A stretch of 64,000 nt of DNA from Choristoneura fumiferana (GCF_025370935.1 NC_133476.1:19560230-19624229); one strand, 5' to 3'; shown: positions 32,056 to 44,406, counted from the stretch's first letter. Numbers and translations: made by a program. The notes: generated by a model from the letters alone, not told the origin.

Positions 32056-33855
32056 GGAGCAATCGAATTAAAACTCGAAAGCTTGTTCATAGATTTGATG
32101 ATGAGTCGAACCCGACTGGTGAGTATGTCTTGTATGTATGTATCCAATGTATAATTTCCTTTTTCAACTTAGAAATATCTGACTACTCGTCCATAAGCAC
32201 TTATTCTACTAAAACCCTACTAATATTATAAATACTTACGAACGTTTGTAAGCGTGGAAACAAGAAATTTGTCATTTTTTCGTGCCTAGTTTATAAAGAT
32301 GTAGGTATGTAATTTTTAAAAATCCTATGGGAATTTAATTAATAAAATTAGTAATAACCGCGATAGTCTAAAATATTGTGTTGAATCCTATGGGAATTCA
32401 GTGATACCTCATATGAATTTAGTTGAAACCCATCGGAATTTAGTACAATACAGGAAATATGGTTCTAATGTTAGATTTAAAGGTACATACATGTGAGCGT
32501 AGCTGCGTGTGAAGCTTTGAGGCGATACGGCCCCCTATAGCTTACCTTCGATTTTTTTCTATGTACTCTGTTCTACTTACATACCATTTTATGATGTTTA
32601 GTGAAAAGTCGTTACATTGTATTGTATAGTCGAGCGTAAAACATGAATTAGGTACAAAGAAAGCCATTTATGCTCTGAACTTATACTTTCATCCCAGACC
32701 ATGGCAGTAACCTTTATACTTCAAGCAAATGGACCACACAACGTTCACTATTTCACATTTTATTATTAACGTTCCCACAAAGTTATGGTTTTGTGCTACT
32801 TGAGATTAATAAAGAAGTAGCGGTTCATAAAATGTTTTTAGCTTTATTAAGATGGTGGTTTTAGTAAAGGCGGGATACTAGAAAACAAAACCAAAAACTG
32901 AAATAATTGTTGCTACGAGTAAATGGATAAATGCATTGTGACGAAAGATTCAAAATGAAAATACTCCAGAAGATGGGACGTCAAGGATAATTAACATGTT
33001 TCCTGCTATATTATTTTATAAAAAAAAGGAAAATGCTGTGAAAAGATTGCAACACTCACGTACTCACACAGATACACAAACTTTAGCGCATATTATATCA
33101 GCACTAGCACATCACTTTGCCTAAATCGCCTGACCCCCAAGCGTTTTAATCTTGATTATAAAACAAAAACGTCAAATCGAATATTGTTGTTTCGTTCACA
33201 ACAAGACTATTGATCGCTTTGATAACAGTAAGTACATAATGTCAAGGCCAGTGAAGTTCTCTTGTTTATTTGCTTACATTTACTATCTTCGCATTCTACG
33301 CCATCGAATTTGTAAACATGCGAAGTATTAGCTTCTAATCTATTTTTTATGAGTACGTTGTCATTTTGTTTATGTACGTTATCTATCATATAGACACGAC
33401 AGACAGAACATTAGATGACAACTTTGACCAATAGCATCTGTTTGAGTGTTTACTGGCATGCTGAATTACTATTGAGTCACTAAAGTTTAATAAGTTATGT
33501 CTATTACAAGAACAGTTTAAAACTAAAAAAATATATAATACATCAGCTGCTTTGCTCTTTTTATCAGTCTGTCAATAATTATATTGTCTTAACATATTTT
33601 CTATAGAGTCTAGACCATGATCTCCATTTAATTAATTAGTTCCCTGATATTTTGACGCATCTTCTAGCATCATGCGAAACATGCATTATAAAAGTAATCT
33701 ATGCGTCTGTTTTTTAGTTTTTGTACTCGCAATCAAATCAAAAACTTTATAATACTTCTCAATCACTTAGAATCATGAAATCATGCAATCAGTAAGCTCT
33801 AACAATAGAAAGACAGGAAGACAAACTTACTACTTTGTGTTCATACCTAAGTAGG
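32056..33855. other. Mostly unique; Helitron 5' scrap near 32216
   Basis: CCCTACTAATATTATAAATA near 32214 resembles a Helitron 5' end but no 3' end follows. The frame at 33207-33389 (minus, 60 residues) shows no recognisable protein feature. Confidence 0.4.
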
Positions 33856-33857
33856 TA

Positions 33858-34022
33858 CCATCAGCCAAATATATGGTCTACCACCCTGAAGTTGATAATC
33901 GCTTGCAAGTCATAAAACAATAATGCCAATCGACGTGTCTGACAACTTGAAAGTTCGACTATATATAGGTACGTTTGATAGGAACTTGTGAAAAATTGAT
34001 AGACCACTTATTAGGCTGATGG
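33858..34022. mobile_element. TIR MITE (family F) flanked by TA
   Basis: CCATCAGCCAAATATATGGT at the left pairs with AGACCACTTATTAGGCTGATGG at the right (about 25 bp, few mismatches). TA (33856-33857, 34023-34024) flanks it. The same element at 44181-44338 is nested inside a SINE, which confirms mobility. Confidence 0.8.
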
Positions 34023-34024
34023 TA

Positions 34025-35069
34025 CATAAATTTGAAAATAACATATTATTCCTATGATGATATCCTGTAATGATACTGCAACTGATGATAATGTAAATGA
34101 ATAAAATAAAATAAATAAATACTTAAATACTATTTATAACTGCAAAGTTAATAGTGTCTTTTGAACCTACAGATTTTTACCTTGCAGCAATTTCTAAACG
34201 TTTCATAGTTTATGCACTTGATTTGTAAACAATAAAACCAGATGAATGAGTAACCTGGTGGTAAATAATTACCACTGTCAATAAAAACCTTCAATACCGG
34301 CAATGCAGTTGCTTTGCCAACCTAAACTTAGCAATCAATATCGAAACTTAATGGCCGCGAGCTGCAAAAGAATCTACGATATATACACCTGTCTTATGCA
34401 CACGCAGTTTTAAAAGTTCACTATCTGAAAACTATGTCGATCCATTAGCAGTGATAGATATTAACGCGCTCCTGGCCGGACGGCTCTAGAGAGACGATGA
34501 CAAATGGTCTGCGGATACGCAATAGTTGGCAACAGTGGCTATTTCATATTCAGAATACATTTACGATACATTTCTTTTTGAAGGTGTGGCTGATGCGAGT
34601 GCTGTGTTGATGTTTTAATGAAACGAGGTGACTCTAATGTTAATGGACTATTTAATCCCCCTAAGGCCCAAGATTCTACCCATAGTACTTATTAACTTTG
34701 TTATTCAGACCCAGCTCCTTCAACAGTTGTGTAGTCATAGCGTACCACGGTCCTACCAGTAGGACTTAATAGAAAACCCGCCATTTTGGTTTCAAATTTC
34801 ACGCTAATCGGAAATGGCGTATAAGTACAATTACATAAAAAAGTCTTCTAAGTACTTGGGTCTGAATGAGTATAAAACAATAGTACTAATAGGACTACGG
34901 GCTGTATAGTGACTACATGCTGAATTTTTCGTTGGGCCTTAGGAGGTTAAGTTAGTAATAACCTATAATTAAATAAAACAGTACAAGGCATAGATATTGA
35001 TGTTTTTTTATTTCTCGTAAATAAGGCACTCCTACGTGCCAAAATACAGGCTCTGCCTAGTCTTAGATC
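34025..35069. other. Unique sequence, no feature seen
   Basis: No gene or repeat recognised. Confidence 0.5.
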
Positions 35070-35440
35070 TTTTTTTTTAACAGTATAGGCTTGCGTTTGG
35101 CCACAATCACGCCTGATGGAAAGCGAGGATGAGGCCTACGATGGAGCACGCTTGCTTAGTAAATGCTCATTCACCCTAGACTTGAAAGCGGCCAAATTGT
35201 AGTGTTCAGGAAACACAGTCGCAGGCAGGGAATTCCACTCTTTGGCTGTGCGGTTGATGAAGGAAGAGTGAAAACGCTTTGTGCGTATTTTGGGAATACT
35301 GACAACGTAAGGGTGGAGACCCCGCCTACTTCTGGTCGACCTGTGGAAAGGGGCAGGTGGAGTAAGGTCGTGCAATTTACAATCTGCTGGATATCCTTGT
35401 TGTATTCTTATTTCTGTTGTGTGATTTATTTGAAATCAAA
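35070..35440 (-). mobile_element. 5'-truncated LINE (CR1/L2/Jockey-like) with poly(A)
   Basis: On the minus strand a reverse transcriptase C-terminal frame is followed by a 3' UTR (TCCATCAGGCGTGATTGTGG) and an A-run complementary to the T-run at 35070-35078. No target duplication could be placed at the 5' end. Confidence 0.7.
35136..35437 (-). pseudogene. LINE ORF2 C-terminus fragment
   Basis: About 99 open codons follow a stop near 35437. Recognisable blocks are QQGYPADCKLHDLTPP, HPYVVSIPKIRTKRFHSSFI, NRTAKEWNSLPA and FKSRVNEHLL. The order RT.RF..SFI.RT...WNSLP....F...N.HL is the shared C-terminal signature of CR1/L2/Jockey-type LINE reverse transcriptase proteins, lying beyond the polymerase domain. 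All catalytic motifs are upstream and missing. It ends at its natural stop (TAG at 35136-35138), so this is a 5' truncation and not an internal break. Confidence 0.75.
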
Positions 35441-36099
35441 TAGTTTACACAGCACTATATGTACAGACAAGTTCAAATTTTGTGTAAATTTCCTGTTTTA
35501 ATACTATCTAAAGTTCTCTTTTGTTGTAAGCTACGAGTATAAGCACCTTTTTGACTTGTTAACAAGATTAAGAGCCGTAATATTTTCTATTTACTACTCT
35601 ATTCGTATTTAAAATGCATAATTTTTTTGTACCAATTTCTAATAAAAATTTCGGGTAATGTAATTCAAAATCGGTCATCTTTATTCTTTTAGGTACACCT
35701 CGTTCACTCTTCACTGTAACCGAAGTCTCCCCATGCCAGTAGACGGACCACACATGCGTGAGAAGCATCTAATTGTTTCAGTTCATTAACCTGTAACGTT
35801 GACAGCTTGACAACAGCTATCGGGCAATGTAAATTTGATTTCCCGCGTCAGTGTGTATTAAAATTAACATGGTTTCACACTGAAATGTTTGGGCGGTGCG
35901 ATGAACCTGTAAAAATGTGATAAAACACGCATCTCGTGCTAGTTAGGATAATGTGTTGAAAAACCAACAAAATGGACTTAGCTAAGTACAGTGAAAATCT
36001 TAAAGACGCATATAACGTGCCTAAAATGGCAGTTATGTCTAAGTTGTTTTACTTAATGAACTAATTAATTTAATTTTACAAGCTTTAATTTTATGTCAA
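35441..36099. other. Unique sequence, no feature seen
   Basis: No gene or repeat recognised. Confidence 0.45.
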
Positions 36100-36175
36100 A
36101 TAATTGGCAAACGAGCATGGGGGTCACCTGATTGATGGTAAGTAATCACCGCCGCCATGGACACCTACAGCATTA
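36100..36175 (-). repeat. LINE 3' end fragment, same family as 54.8 kb
   Basis: TTGGCAAACGAGCATGGGGG and ATGGTAAGTAATCACCGCCG are the reverse complement of the 54691-54903 tail (CCACTTGCTCGTTTGCCATC). Confidence 0.6.
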
Positions 36176-36189
36176 TTAGGAATTTAGTT

Positions 36190-36490
36190 TCACCTGTCCC
36201 GTTGTCTGTCTGTCTGTAATCAAATCTTGCAAGTTAAATTAGACCAACTTCCAGTAGTAGAATTGACTTGAAATTTGGTATACTTATGTCAAATTGCGTG
36301 ACAATACAATAATCTGGTAGTGACATCCTGGTAGTCCAGCCAGGATCGACTCAACAGGACGGAATTCTTCAACGGTTAATGGCATCGACTTGAAATTTGG
36401 TAAGCAAACGTAGTTTGGATGACAATACAAGTACTGTCAACAAAAAGTACACTCATCAAAAAAAGCTTGTATTAAAAATTAAATTTTTAT
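36190..36490 (+). repeat. Family B dispersed repeat, best copy
   Basis: TCTGTCTGTCTGTAATCAAA leads into AATCTTGCAAGTTAAATTAG, ACTTGAAATTTGGTA (twice), CCAGCCAGGATCGACTCAAC and AAAAAGCTTGTATTAAAAAT. It is uninterrupted, unlike the copy at 6371-6840. No coding frame. Confidence 0.65.
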
Positions 36491-36504
36491 CAAAAAGTTT
36501 TATT

Positions 36505-36535
36505 TTATTTAGTTCATTGACCTCCGCAAAGTAAC
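36505..36535 (-). repeat. Penelope-like terminal scrap
   Basis: TTAGTTCATTGACCTCCGCA then AAGTAAC matches the right terminus of the elements at 8.8 and 13.1 kb. Confidence 0.45.
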
Positions 36536-36599
36536 AAGTAAGTTTGAACTTGAATTTTATTCAGAACAATACAAAGATTGTGTTTGAAATAAAATAGAT

Positions 36600-36680
36600 T
36601 AAGGGGCTGTTTCACCATCCATTGATTAGTGTTAACTGACGGTTAAATGTGATGCCGCCTCTATTTGTTTTGTTCGAATA
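36600..36680. repeat. Short dispersed lepidopteran repeat end
   Basis: GGGGCTGTTTCACCATCCAT, TGATTAGTGTTAACTGACGG is wording I recognise from many lepidopteran sequences. No second copy is in this window, so class and extent are unknown. Confidence 0.3.
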
Positions 36681-37184
36681 GAAGTATATTACTTTACATG
36701 TTCAGAATCAGGCAATCAATTAACTGAATTCATTCTAGACAAAAAAGCATTTTTTTGCTGATGGTAATTTTTTTTAATCAATTATTTGGTAGTGTTGGTA
36801 TTAATCCGTTTACTTAACAAGTTAGGATCAAAGTCGGCAGTTTGACATTTACAAAGTACGTTAAATTTAATGACACACTCAACGCTAAAATGCATCAGCG
36901 TGCAAAAAGTAAAGTATATACTCAACTTACGCTTCGTGGACCAGGAATGCGCTCTCGCTGCAAGAACAGTGCCCGCGAATAACTGAGAAATTGTGGACAA
37001 AGACGAAGGAAATTGCAGGTCTACGAATGAATGTGACTTTTTGCACTTGGATTCTGGACATTTTTTACAGAGAATTTTGAGCACGGAACAGTAAGTGGCA
37101 GGAGTTGCCTTAAAATTACTTTTCATCATTATCGTCATCATCATCTTCAGCTGCATGGAAGGTGCAATAGAATAAAAGTCAGTA

Positions 37185-37409
37185 ATCCATATACTTATAA
37201 TATTATAAATGCGAAAGTGTGTGTGTTTGTATGTTTGTCCGTCTTTCACGTCGAAACGGAGCGACGGATCGACGTGATTTTTGGCATAGAGATAGTTTAT
37301 GGGTCAGACAGTGACATAGGCTACTTTTCATCTCGGAAAAATGCGCAGTTCCCGAGGGAATAGCGCGATAACCGAATTCCACGCGGGCGAAGCCGCAGGA
37401 AAAAGCTAG
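37185..37409 (+). mobile_element. Non-autonomous Helitron (225 bp)
   Basis: Starts TCCATATACTTATAATATTA and ends AGCCGCAGGAAAAAGCTAG between A (37184) and T (37410). It is about 90 percent alike to 11585-11803 by eye. The hairpin-like GCGGGCGAAGCCGC lies just before the 3' end, as expected for Helitrons. Confidence 0.8.
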
Positions 37410-40400
37410 TTAAATATAATATTTTTTATAGTAACATGTAGATATATTTAGTTAAGGTTTCTTAGGTAAGTTTTCTTTGTCTTCTTATTATTATTATTAT
37501 TTTATTTAATTTAATCTGTACTTCTTTTGTTTTTTCATTTGAGTAAATAAATATCTATTTTCAATATAATTACATTACATACATAGTTTACTTCACAACG
37601 AAGCGTAATTAACCTACATTTTTCCTGTTTTTTGTTTTATTAATACTTTCCTTGATTGCAAGTTTTAATTTGCTTTATTTAACAAGTGATTAAATCATGG
37701 CATGCTTAACAGGACAGAGATAACAAATTATAATTTGTCGGCTTATGTTTCGAGATACTTGCCAATTACCTACTTATGTTTTAAGCGGTGAATTTTTTTT
37801 CACTTCATATTTTTTAGACAGATATAATTGGATATAGGATTGGATGGATGGGTAACAAATACTTTTTTATCGCGAATTCATTGTTAAAACAATGTATAGA
37901 TTACTAGTAAAATTTGCTAATGTAGCAAACTACATTATTTGTACCAAACTTAGTCAGTCCGACCCACCTAAATGGGTGTAAATTGACTTGCAAGATTTGA
38001 AGATAATTTACATGTAAATAATGTATACTTAACTTACTTACATAATAATATTACGTCCTATGAACATTGCAAGTTATATAAAAGCTTATAATTATAGGAT
38101 TATAATATCGTCGGGCATACCTCGGATATTAATAAGTGAGCGACTTGTGTTACTTATTTTCATCTCTTCTTCTATTCTTCGAAACCAAGTAAAATGAAGT
38201 AAAACTAAATAATTGTAGAGAAAACTATGATTGACGGTGGTCACAGCTACAATTTGACTAAGTATCATACCAGACCTATTTAGCTTCGTAATAATTAGGT
38301 ATGCTTCCCGTCATAACTTCAAGAGAACCGCAAATGCATCACATTCTCATATTTATTCATTAATTTATTACAAACCGGTAACTTTATAAATACAACCGTT
38401 GAAAAAGTTAATTTTAATCGTTCACTAAACTTCACGCATCATTTATAACTCATACACATTAATATACGGTGAAAAAATATAGTATCAGGTTATTGTATTT
38501 TTTGCTTGTACTATCGACTTGAAGCACTCATCACAGGAGCAGAGCAACACTTTGTTTCAAAGTATACGACCACCTATCATGTTGGTCCCGCATTCATTAT
38601 GAAGTGTTCTTGTTAGGTGATTGTAGGAACGTATTTTTTATGTGTTGTGCGCAAGCGCTGTACTTACTATGCTTTTAAAATAATTAATGGAATTTTCTGA
38701 CAACTTCATTCGTTGCTAATGTCAAAGTTTAATGTTCGCACATGTTTTTGTAATTTTCGACCTTTTCAAACTTGATCTTGTTCTTGAATGTACTTAACAT
38801 TATTTTTGTGCTACTAATATCCCCGGTAAGTATAGGTACTCGCATCAACAGCTAAACGCCAAAAAAAAAATGTCGAGTCGGTCACATCACAACGCAAAAA
38901 TTGACTAATTGGTCAAATTTTGCATCGTATCCATACCAAGTCGTCGGATGCGGTAGTCAATTATAATTATCTGATTGATCACATCTGTCGTTGCTGTTGC
39001 TCGCGTAATAATCGATTACTTGACGTCGATACTAATTGGCAACTCTTCAACAATCGTAATACGAATTACGATTTATGGAACGCAATTTATTTCCTTTTTT
39101 TTCATATCATTATCTTTAGACTAGTTATCGTTGATTGATAGTGGATGTAATTGTTATTAATGAGAATAATAATGATTTTGATATTGAAAACTTATAAAAA
39201 TTAATGCTTGAGAGGGCAATGAACAGTAGTGGTGGGCAATATCGATCTAAGAGTGATTACGTTGCCAAGAATACGACGATTCATCATTTTAATTTGTAGT
39301 TTAAGATTTTCTTTCAAGACAAGTACCTATTTATGTTAATGCATAATTTGGAGAAAAAAACAGTAATCATATTTTTATTTGGTTTGATTTATTTTTATTT
39401 GTGTTCCATGAATTTCACCAATGCATTGCAACCAAAAAAAAATGTCTGTTAAGTAAAGGGTTCGGATCAATTTGTCTGAAATGTTTTGAAATATACCTAT
39501 TTTTGAGCATTTTATTAGATAGTTCATCCCAGGGTAGTAAAATGCTTATATTCTTTCGTCTGTTGCATTCTTTCCTAAATTTATTAGTAATGCTACTTGC
39601 ATGGTCTATTCACGTACACCGGTAACCCTCTGATTAAAGTCGTGAACATTCGATGTTAATTTAAGTTTTTATGGCCAACATTATTACTTTCTATTATTAG
39701 GCCCGTACGAAACAAGTTGTGTCAACTAACTGGCACGTTAGACGCTGTTTATTTTGAACAAAGACAAACAGAACCAACTCTCATTAAACACCAACCTTTT
39801 AGGCCTCCAGCGTCTAATAAAAACTCCAAACATGTTGCTTAAAAACTATCCTTCACATCACTATCGCACAACACAACACTACACAACACTATTTTTAATC
39901 TTATTCACTTAGACGAAAATATTCTAGCTACACGGAAACGCGCCAATTCGCGTTGCAACTGTTTACAAACAGCGCGATAACGCGTTTAAAAAAATAGAGC
40001 ATCGGAACTAGTTGCTCAATCGGAATCGATTGTCATTTGTTGTTCTGTATAATCGCATCAATCGTCATACGATTATGTACGAGAACGTTGCGTGCGCGTG
40101 CGGGCGCCTCGGACGCTGCACGGTTACTGAGCGAGCTCCCTGCACTACACTGCACTATGCAAGTATGCAGCTGTTGTGTATCCCGGTTGCTTAGTATTAA
40201 TAAATTTTAGATGTCAACCACTCTGCGTGGTGGCCGGTTGGGACTAGTCGCGTGGCTGAATGGGCTTGTGTCACCGCCTTGCTTTAGGGCTATTTTGCGA
40301 GATAAAGCGATTGTATTGTCAACGGAGACCGTATACCGCTATTGAATTGGGTATACTTGTTTATAAGACAAGTTTGATTTAACTTAGCACTTTATTTTAT

Positions 40401-41134
40401 TACGAAATTTCTAATATTGTTGTTTGCAAATGAACTCCACACTTCGACTTTACGGTGACTTAATTTAACTTTTGAAATCGATTCTGTGCTGGTTAACGTG
40501 ACACAAGAACTATTGCTAACTAAGTAAAATCATTCATTAAAGTGTCTTCTTCGTGATCAATTGATCATATTAGAACTGTCATCAATCACAATCATAACAG
40601 ATGACTATACTTTTTTGTTAACGAGCGAAAAAACTTGAATGAACTTCCCTTTTGCTTTCGTAATATTGTCGTTAGTAAACCGTGAGAGGAACTTATAATA
40701 AATAAATCATTTAAAAAGGTTCTTAGTAATTCATTAATTATTAGAGCTTACCCCTTTTTGGATTTGCCGTAGACATTAAAATCGTAATCGTAATAAAGTC
40801 ATTCGATTAATCGTTATAATCGTAAAATAAAGGCGCGCGAACCCTGTATAAAATATTTTTAGACCAAACGTCCAAAAAGCACAGGAGTCGTAATAAATTT
40901 GATATACATCTAGCGAAATATTGCATAATTTTTAATGGTTTTATAAAATATTATGAGGGTTTTAAAACTCGATAAAGGTCTTAACTTTTTCAACTTAATG
41001 TTAGCGTCCGAAATCAGCTTTTATTTTGCTTTTATTCCAACACTTTATTTATTTTTTAGTCATAATAGGAGAATAATAATAGGAATAGTAATAATTTACT
41101 TATTTAAGTAACAAGACTCATTTTGTTAGTTGCC
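37410..41134. other. Long unique stretch with one GC-rich patch
   Basis: About 3.7 kb without recognised genes or repeats. The interval 39900-40260 is unusually CpG-rich (GCGTGCGCGTGCGGGCGCCT near 40090) and could be a promoter region of an unseen gene, but no exon is identifiable beside it. Confidence 0.4.
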
Positions 41135-41223
41135 ATCCTGCTGACGCTAATATTATTTAATACGAGAGTGAGAGAGACGGTACGTACGAATTTCGATTTT
41201 TGGATTGCGTAGTAGCCCTTCAG
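41135..41223 (-). mobile_element. Family C foldback element, single-armed relic
   Basis: The minus strand reads GCTGAAGGGCTACTACGCAA, then AATTCGTACGTACCGTCTCT and CTCACTCTCGTATTAAATAA. This follows the left arm and centre of 10822-10947. The second arm is gone. Confidence 0.5.
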
Positions 41224-41425
41224 CGACTTTCATCTCTTGCGCATGGTCCAATAGAACCACTATGCGCACGCGCAGCGAACACCCCTTGCGCGCTGCAGAA
41301 ACATGACATCCCCTCTTTTTGTCACACGGTTTTAGACGACGGTAGAAAGAGATGGTGAATGCGATCACGAACTTGAATGCGATAGACAATTTGGACTGAA
41401 CGCGTTATTATTTTGAATACGGAAT

Positions 41426-42004
41426 AATGAGGGCTAAAAGATAGGAGATATATCGCTAGATGGCGTTAGTACCGTGGCGTTTTTTTGACAATGAGGGCTA
41501 TCGCGTATGAATTCACCGCTAGAGGCGCTAGTGTAGCGTGAGGTATCTGAAATGTCAAATGTCACTATTTTCGGTGAGCTACGCGGGCTTATAATTTATA
41601 ATTAGAATAATTTTGTGAATATTATGCAATACCTTAAATTAATTATAGCAATTAATGTCTGTGTTATGAGACAGTTTTGTCTTTCGGAAAACTTTGCCCT
41701 CCCTTTTTTCCGAACAAAGTGGGACTACGCAAAACTGTGGTATGCTCGATATTTTTATGATACGGTTTTAAGGTATTAAATATGATTTAAATGTAAATTT
41801 TTTTTCACGCCAGTAATAACAAACTAACCACTATACTTCAGGCAGGACCTTAGTCTACAGTGGCGCCAACTGGTGAGCGCGGATACGGAAGCGCTCATTG
41901 GCTTATAACTAAATGAGCCAATCGCAAGCAACACCGTAACGTCAAAAAACCTCACGCTACTAACGCCATCTAGCGATATTTCGCCTGTCTTTTAACCCTC
42001 ATTG
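41426..42004. mobile_element. TIR element with a family E element inside
   Basis: Outer arms of about 65 bp: AATGAGGGCTAAAAGATAGG, TATCGCTAGATGGCGTTAGT at the left; ACTAACGCCATCTAGCGATA, TTTAACCCTCATTG at the right. Directly inside the left arm a second start, CAATGAGGGCTATCGCGTAT, begins a copy of the 27654 element, whose right end has been replaced. No coding frame. Confidence 0.7.
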
Positions 42005-42420
42005 TAAAATTTTAGTAAAAATTACACAACACAACGGAAAATAAATAAAATAGAAAATGTAATACAACTACGTATATTTTTGGCCGTATCTTACAAATTC
42101 TTGGTAAATTTCCGTCCGTTCGTGAAGGCACCATTGCCTATTTTTCCATCGAAACTTTTTCCTAGTTATCCTCAACTATCCTCAGGTCACAGTATAAATA
42201 CAGTAACTAATCATGACAAGGCTGAACGTACGATTCGTAGCCTGTTAAGTGTTAATTAAAGAATTAAAAACCTAAAAGTACTAGTTTGTTCAAAATCGGG
42301 AGAATGATCGATAACCTGCACTATACCTACCTTAAATCAAGATGCATTTTTTTAAAGTTTACAAATGCAACATGCCAATTAAATATTTTAGCAAGGTTGC
42401 ATTGAACTGACACAATTACT
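42005..42420. other. Unique sequence, no feature seen
   Basis: No gene or repeat recognised. Confidence 0.45.
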
Positions 42421-42422
42421 TT

Positions 42423-42655
42423 GTTCAACCCTCGACCTTATGATAGCTACGCTACGTTTATGCAAGAAATGTGTGTTCATTTCATGCAGTTCATCCACCT
42501 CCACACTGTAAGAACACACACAAATCACACAAACCCATCTATCACCACCAACACCACACTATTTACACTAACGCGTTTCAAACTCAACCAGCGCTCATCA
42601 TCAGCGCAACACGACCGTTCAATATGCTACCAGATGTTACACTGCGAGGTTGCAT
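42423..42655 (-). mobile_element. Diverged Penelope-like terminal region
   Basis: CGACCTTATGATAGCTACGC, CCACCTCCACACTGTAAGAA and CAAACCCATCTATCACCACC match the left part of 8034-8825 with clear divergence. No nuclease fragment and no inverted right terminus were found. Confidence 0.6.
42566..42607 (-). ncRNA. Hammerhead-like motif, diverged copy
   Basis: The minus strand gives CTGATGA, T, GAGCGC, TGG.., GAGTTT, GAAA, CGCG, TT, AGTG. The core bases are present, but stem II and stem I are weakened and the cleavage position is U. Confidence 0.35.
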
Positions 42656-43279
42656 TGTTGCAACTCATAGTGCTTTAGTTGATAACTGTTATGCTATGAA
42701 ATTAAATGGGAATAAAAAAATATATATTTTAGATAATTTAACACTACCTAGCAGTTTTCAGTCAATCAACTTCAGTTTTGATTTTCACAAAAAAATGGCG
42801 AATCGCAACTGAGAAGCATAAATTACAAATGTACAGGTAATTAGAAACCAAGTACGACCGTTTCGCTTTTGCGGGGACACACAAAATTGTGTATTAAGTA
42901 TGTTACTATTTTCATGTTTTTTTTTGGTTTATTTGTGTAAATTTTATTGTAGTTGTGTGTTTTCCGTATTAGTGAATAAATATCTTCTTTCTTTCAAGTA
43001 GAATTACAGACATAGCAAAACATAAGATTTTTTAAGTTATAGTTACATTTAGTAACTTTTTAATTTTTATACCGATAGAGAAGTTAATTATAAGAAACCC
43101 ATTTCCATATTTTTTAATCTGAAGAAAATAACTAAATTTTACACAAATTACACCAACTAATTAATTATACAAACTTAAAATTAAAATAATACTTACTGCT
43201 GGGGTTTCGGAGATTTTCAGTGTATTGATTAATACCTTGTACGGTTTACTAATGTTTCGGCGAAAAACGTTTGGCAAAC
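42656..43279. other. Unique AT-rich stretch
   Basis: No gene or repeat recognised. Confidence 0.45.
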
Positions 43280-43485
43280 TGTTTCATTTCGCAACTTTTC
43301 ATTACCCAACTTTTTATTATTTCTGAAACTGTAAATATTTCAGGATTTTTATAAAACTAACCTAACCTAACCTAAACGGTTCTACACGTTGGCCCTGAAA
43401 TAAATCCTGAAATATTTACAGTTTTAGTTTGCGAAATAAAAACTTGCGAAATGAAACAAGTTGCGTAATGAAAAGTTGCGAAATG
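43280..43485. mobile_element. Foldback element with CCTAA centre
   Basis: TGTTTCATTTCGCAACTTTT, ACTGTAAATATTTCAGGATT at the left are mirrored at the right by AAATCCTGAAATATTTACAG and TTGCGAAATGAAAC. A short CCTAACCTAACCTAA run lies between the arms. The right arm repeats its terminal wording twice. Confidence 0.65.
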
Positions 43486-43743
43486 TCAGTACCCGACCTT
43501 GCACATATACTATAGATGACTTACTGGTATCAAACTATGTCCAGGTTACCAAACTGATTCCGTATTCCGTCAGGTATCTGAAAGTGGGTCAGTCAGCCGC
43601 AGGGACGTCCAACTTGGGGCCTGAGGGATAACTTTTTGTGGTACTGATGGCAGTGAGTAATGGTGCCCGAGGTTTTATTTATTTGGTGGCTGCCGAGGAA
43701 ATTTTGTAACAAATCGAGGTGGCCATGGGCAATCATAAATTGG

Positions 43744-43872
43744 TTATGTATGTATGTAAATACTTTATTGTACATAAAACACAAAAATAATACAAAAAGA
43801 AAACAACAAAACAAAAGAGTACAAAGGCGAACTTATCCCTAAAAGGGATCTTTTCAAGCTAACCTAAACAGG
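43744..43872 (-). repeat. LINE 3'-tail repeat (family A)
   Basis: TGTATGTATGTAAATACTTT, ATTGTACATAAAACAC and AAGGCGAACTTATCCCTAAA match the other family A copies; only the 3' end is present. Confidence 0.6.
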
Positions 43873-43960
43873 AAAGGAAAACTTAAAGATAGGCGAACAG
43901 TAATTATTAGTTTTGGAATTTTTTGTTGGATATTCGCAACCTTAGGTTGTAAAATATATC

Positions 43961-44406
43961 TTCATTATCATCATCCCATCCTAAATACGTCTCACTACTA
44001 GACACATGATCTTATGAGTGGGCTTGGGCCGTAGTTCCCATGCGGGCCCAGGGCGGATTGGGCATTTCACACGCACAATTGATTTATTCACAGTGGTTAA
44101 GTTTCCTCACGACTTTATTCTTCGCCGTAGAAGTTCATGGTATCAAATGTAATTTCGCAGATAATCCAAATACGTAGGTATCATCAGCCAAATATGTGGT
44201 CTACCACCCTAAAGTTGATAATCGTTTGCATGTCACAAAACAATAATATCAATAGACTTGAAAGTTCGACTTTAGCGACGTATATTCATTTGATAGGAAC
44301 TTGTTTAAAAATTGATAGACCACTTATTTGGCTGATAGTACACGAGTCCGGGTTTGAACTCACTCCCCCCTAGAGAAGTCATAGTTCAAACTAAGCTACC
44401 ACGGCT
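43961..44406 (-). mobile_element. SINE (family I), diverged, split by a MITE
   Basis: CATCATCCCATCCTAAATAC, GGGCTTGGGCCGTAGTTCCC and TCAAATGTAATTTCGCA represent the 3' body. GAGTCCGGGTTTGAACTCAC and AGCTACCACGGCT, beyond the MITE at 44181-44338, are the tRNA-like head. Divergence from the 31.8 kb copy is high, so this is an old insertion. Confidence 0.7.
44181..44338. mobile_element. TIR MITE (family F) nested in a SINE
   Basis: TCATCAGCCAAATATGTGGT at the left and ATAGACCACTTATTTGGCTGATAG at the right are inverted. TA at 44179-44180 and 44339-44340 is the inferred duplication. Sequence and length match 33858-34022, and the SINE resumes on both sides. Confidence 0.8.

Noticed and set aside
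36782..37249. 155-codon open frame on the minus strand
   Set aside because: The longest non-repetitive frame, but it begins inside a Helitron, has no domain-like pattern and no coding-type composition. A chance frame is the simplest reading.
42471..42812. 113-codon frame
   Set aside because: It translates the noncoding terminal region of a diverged Penelope-like element on the opposite strand to its coding part.
43345..43380. Telomere-like CCTAA repeat
   Set aside because: The insect telomere repeat is TTAGG/CCTAA, but here there are only about three units inside a foldback element.
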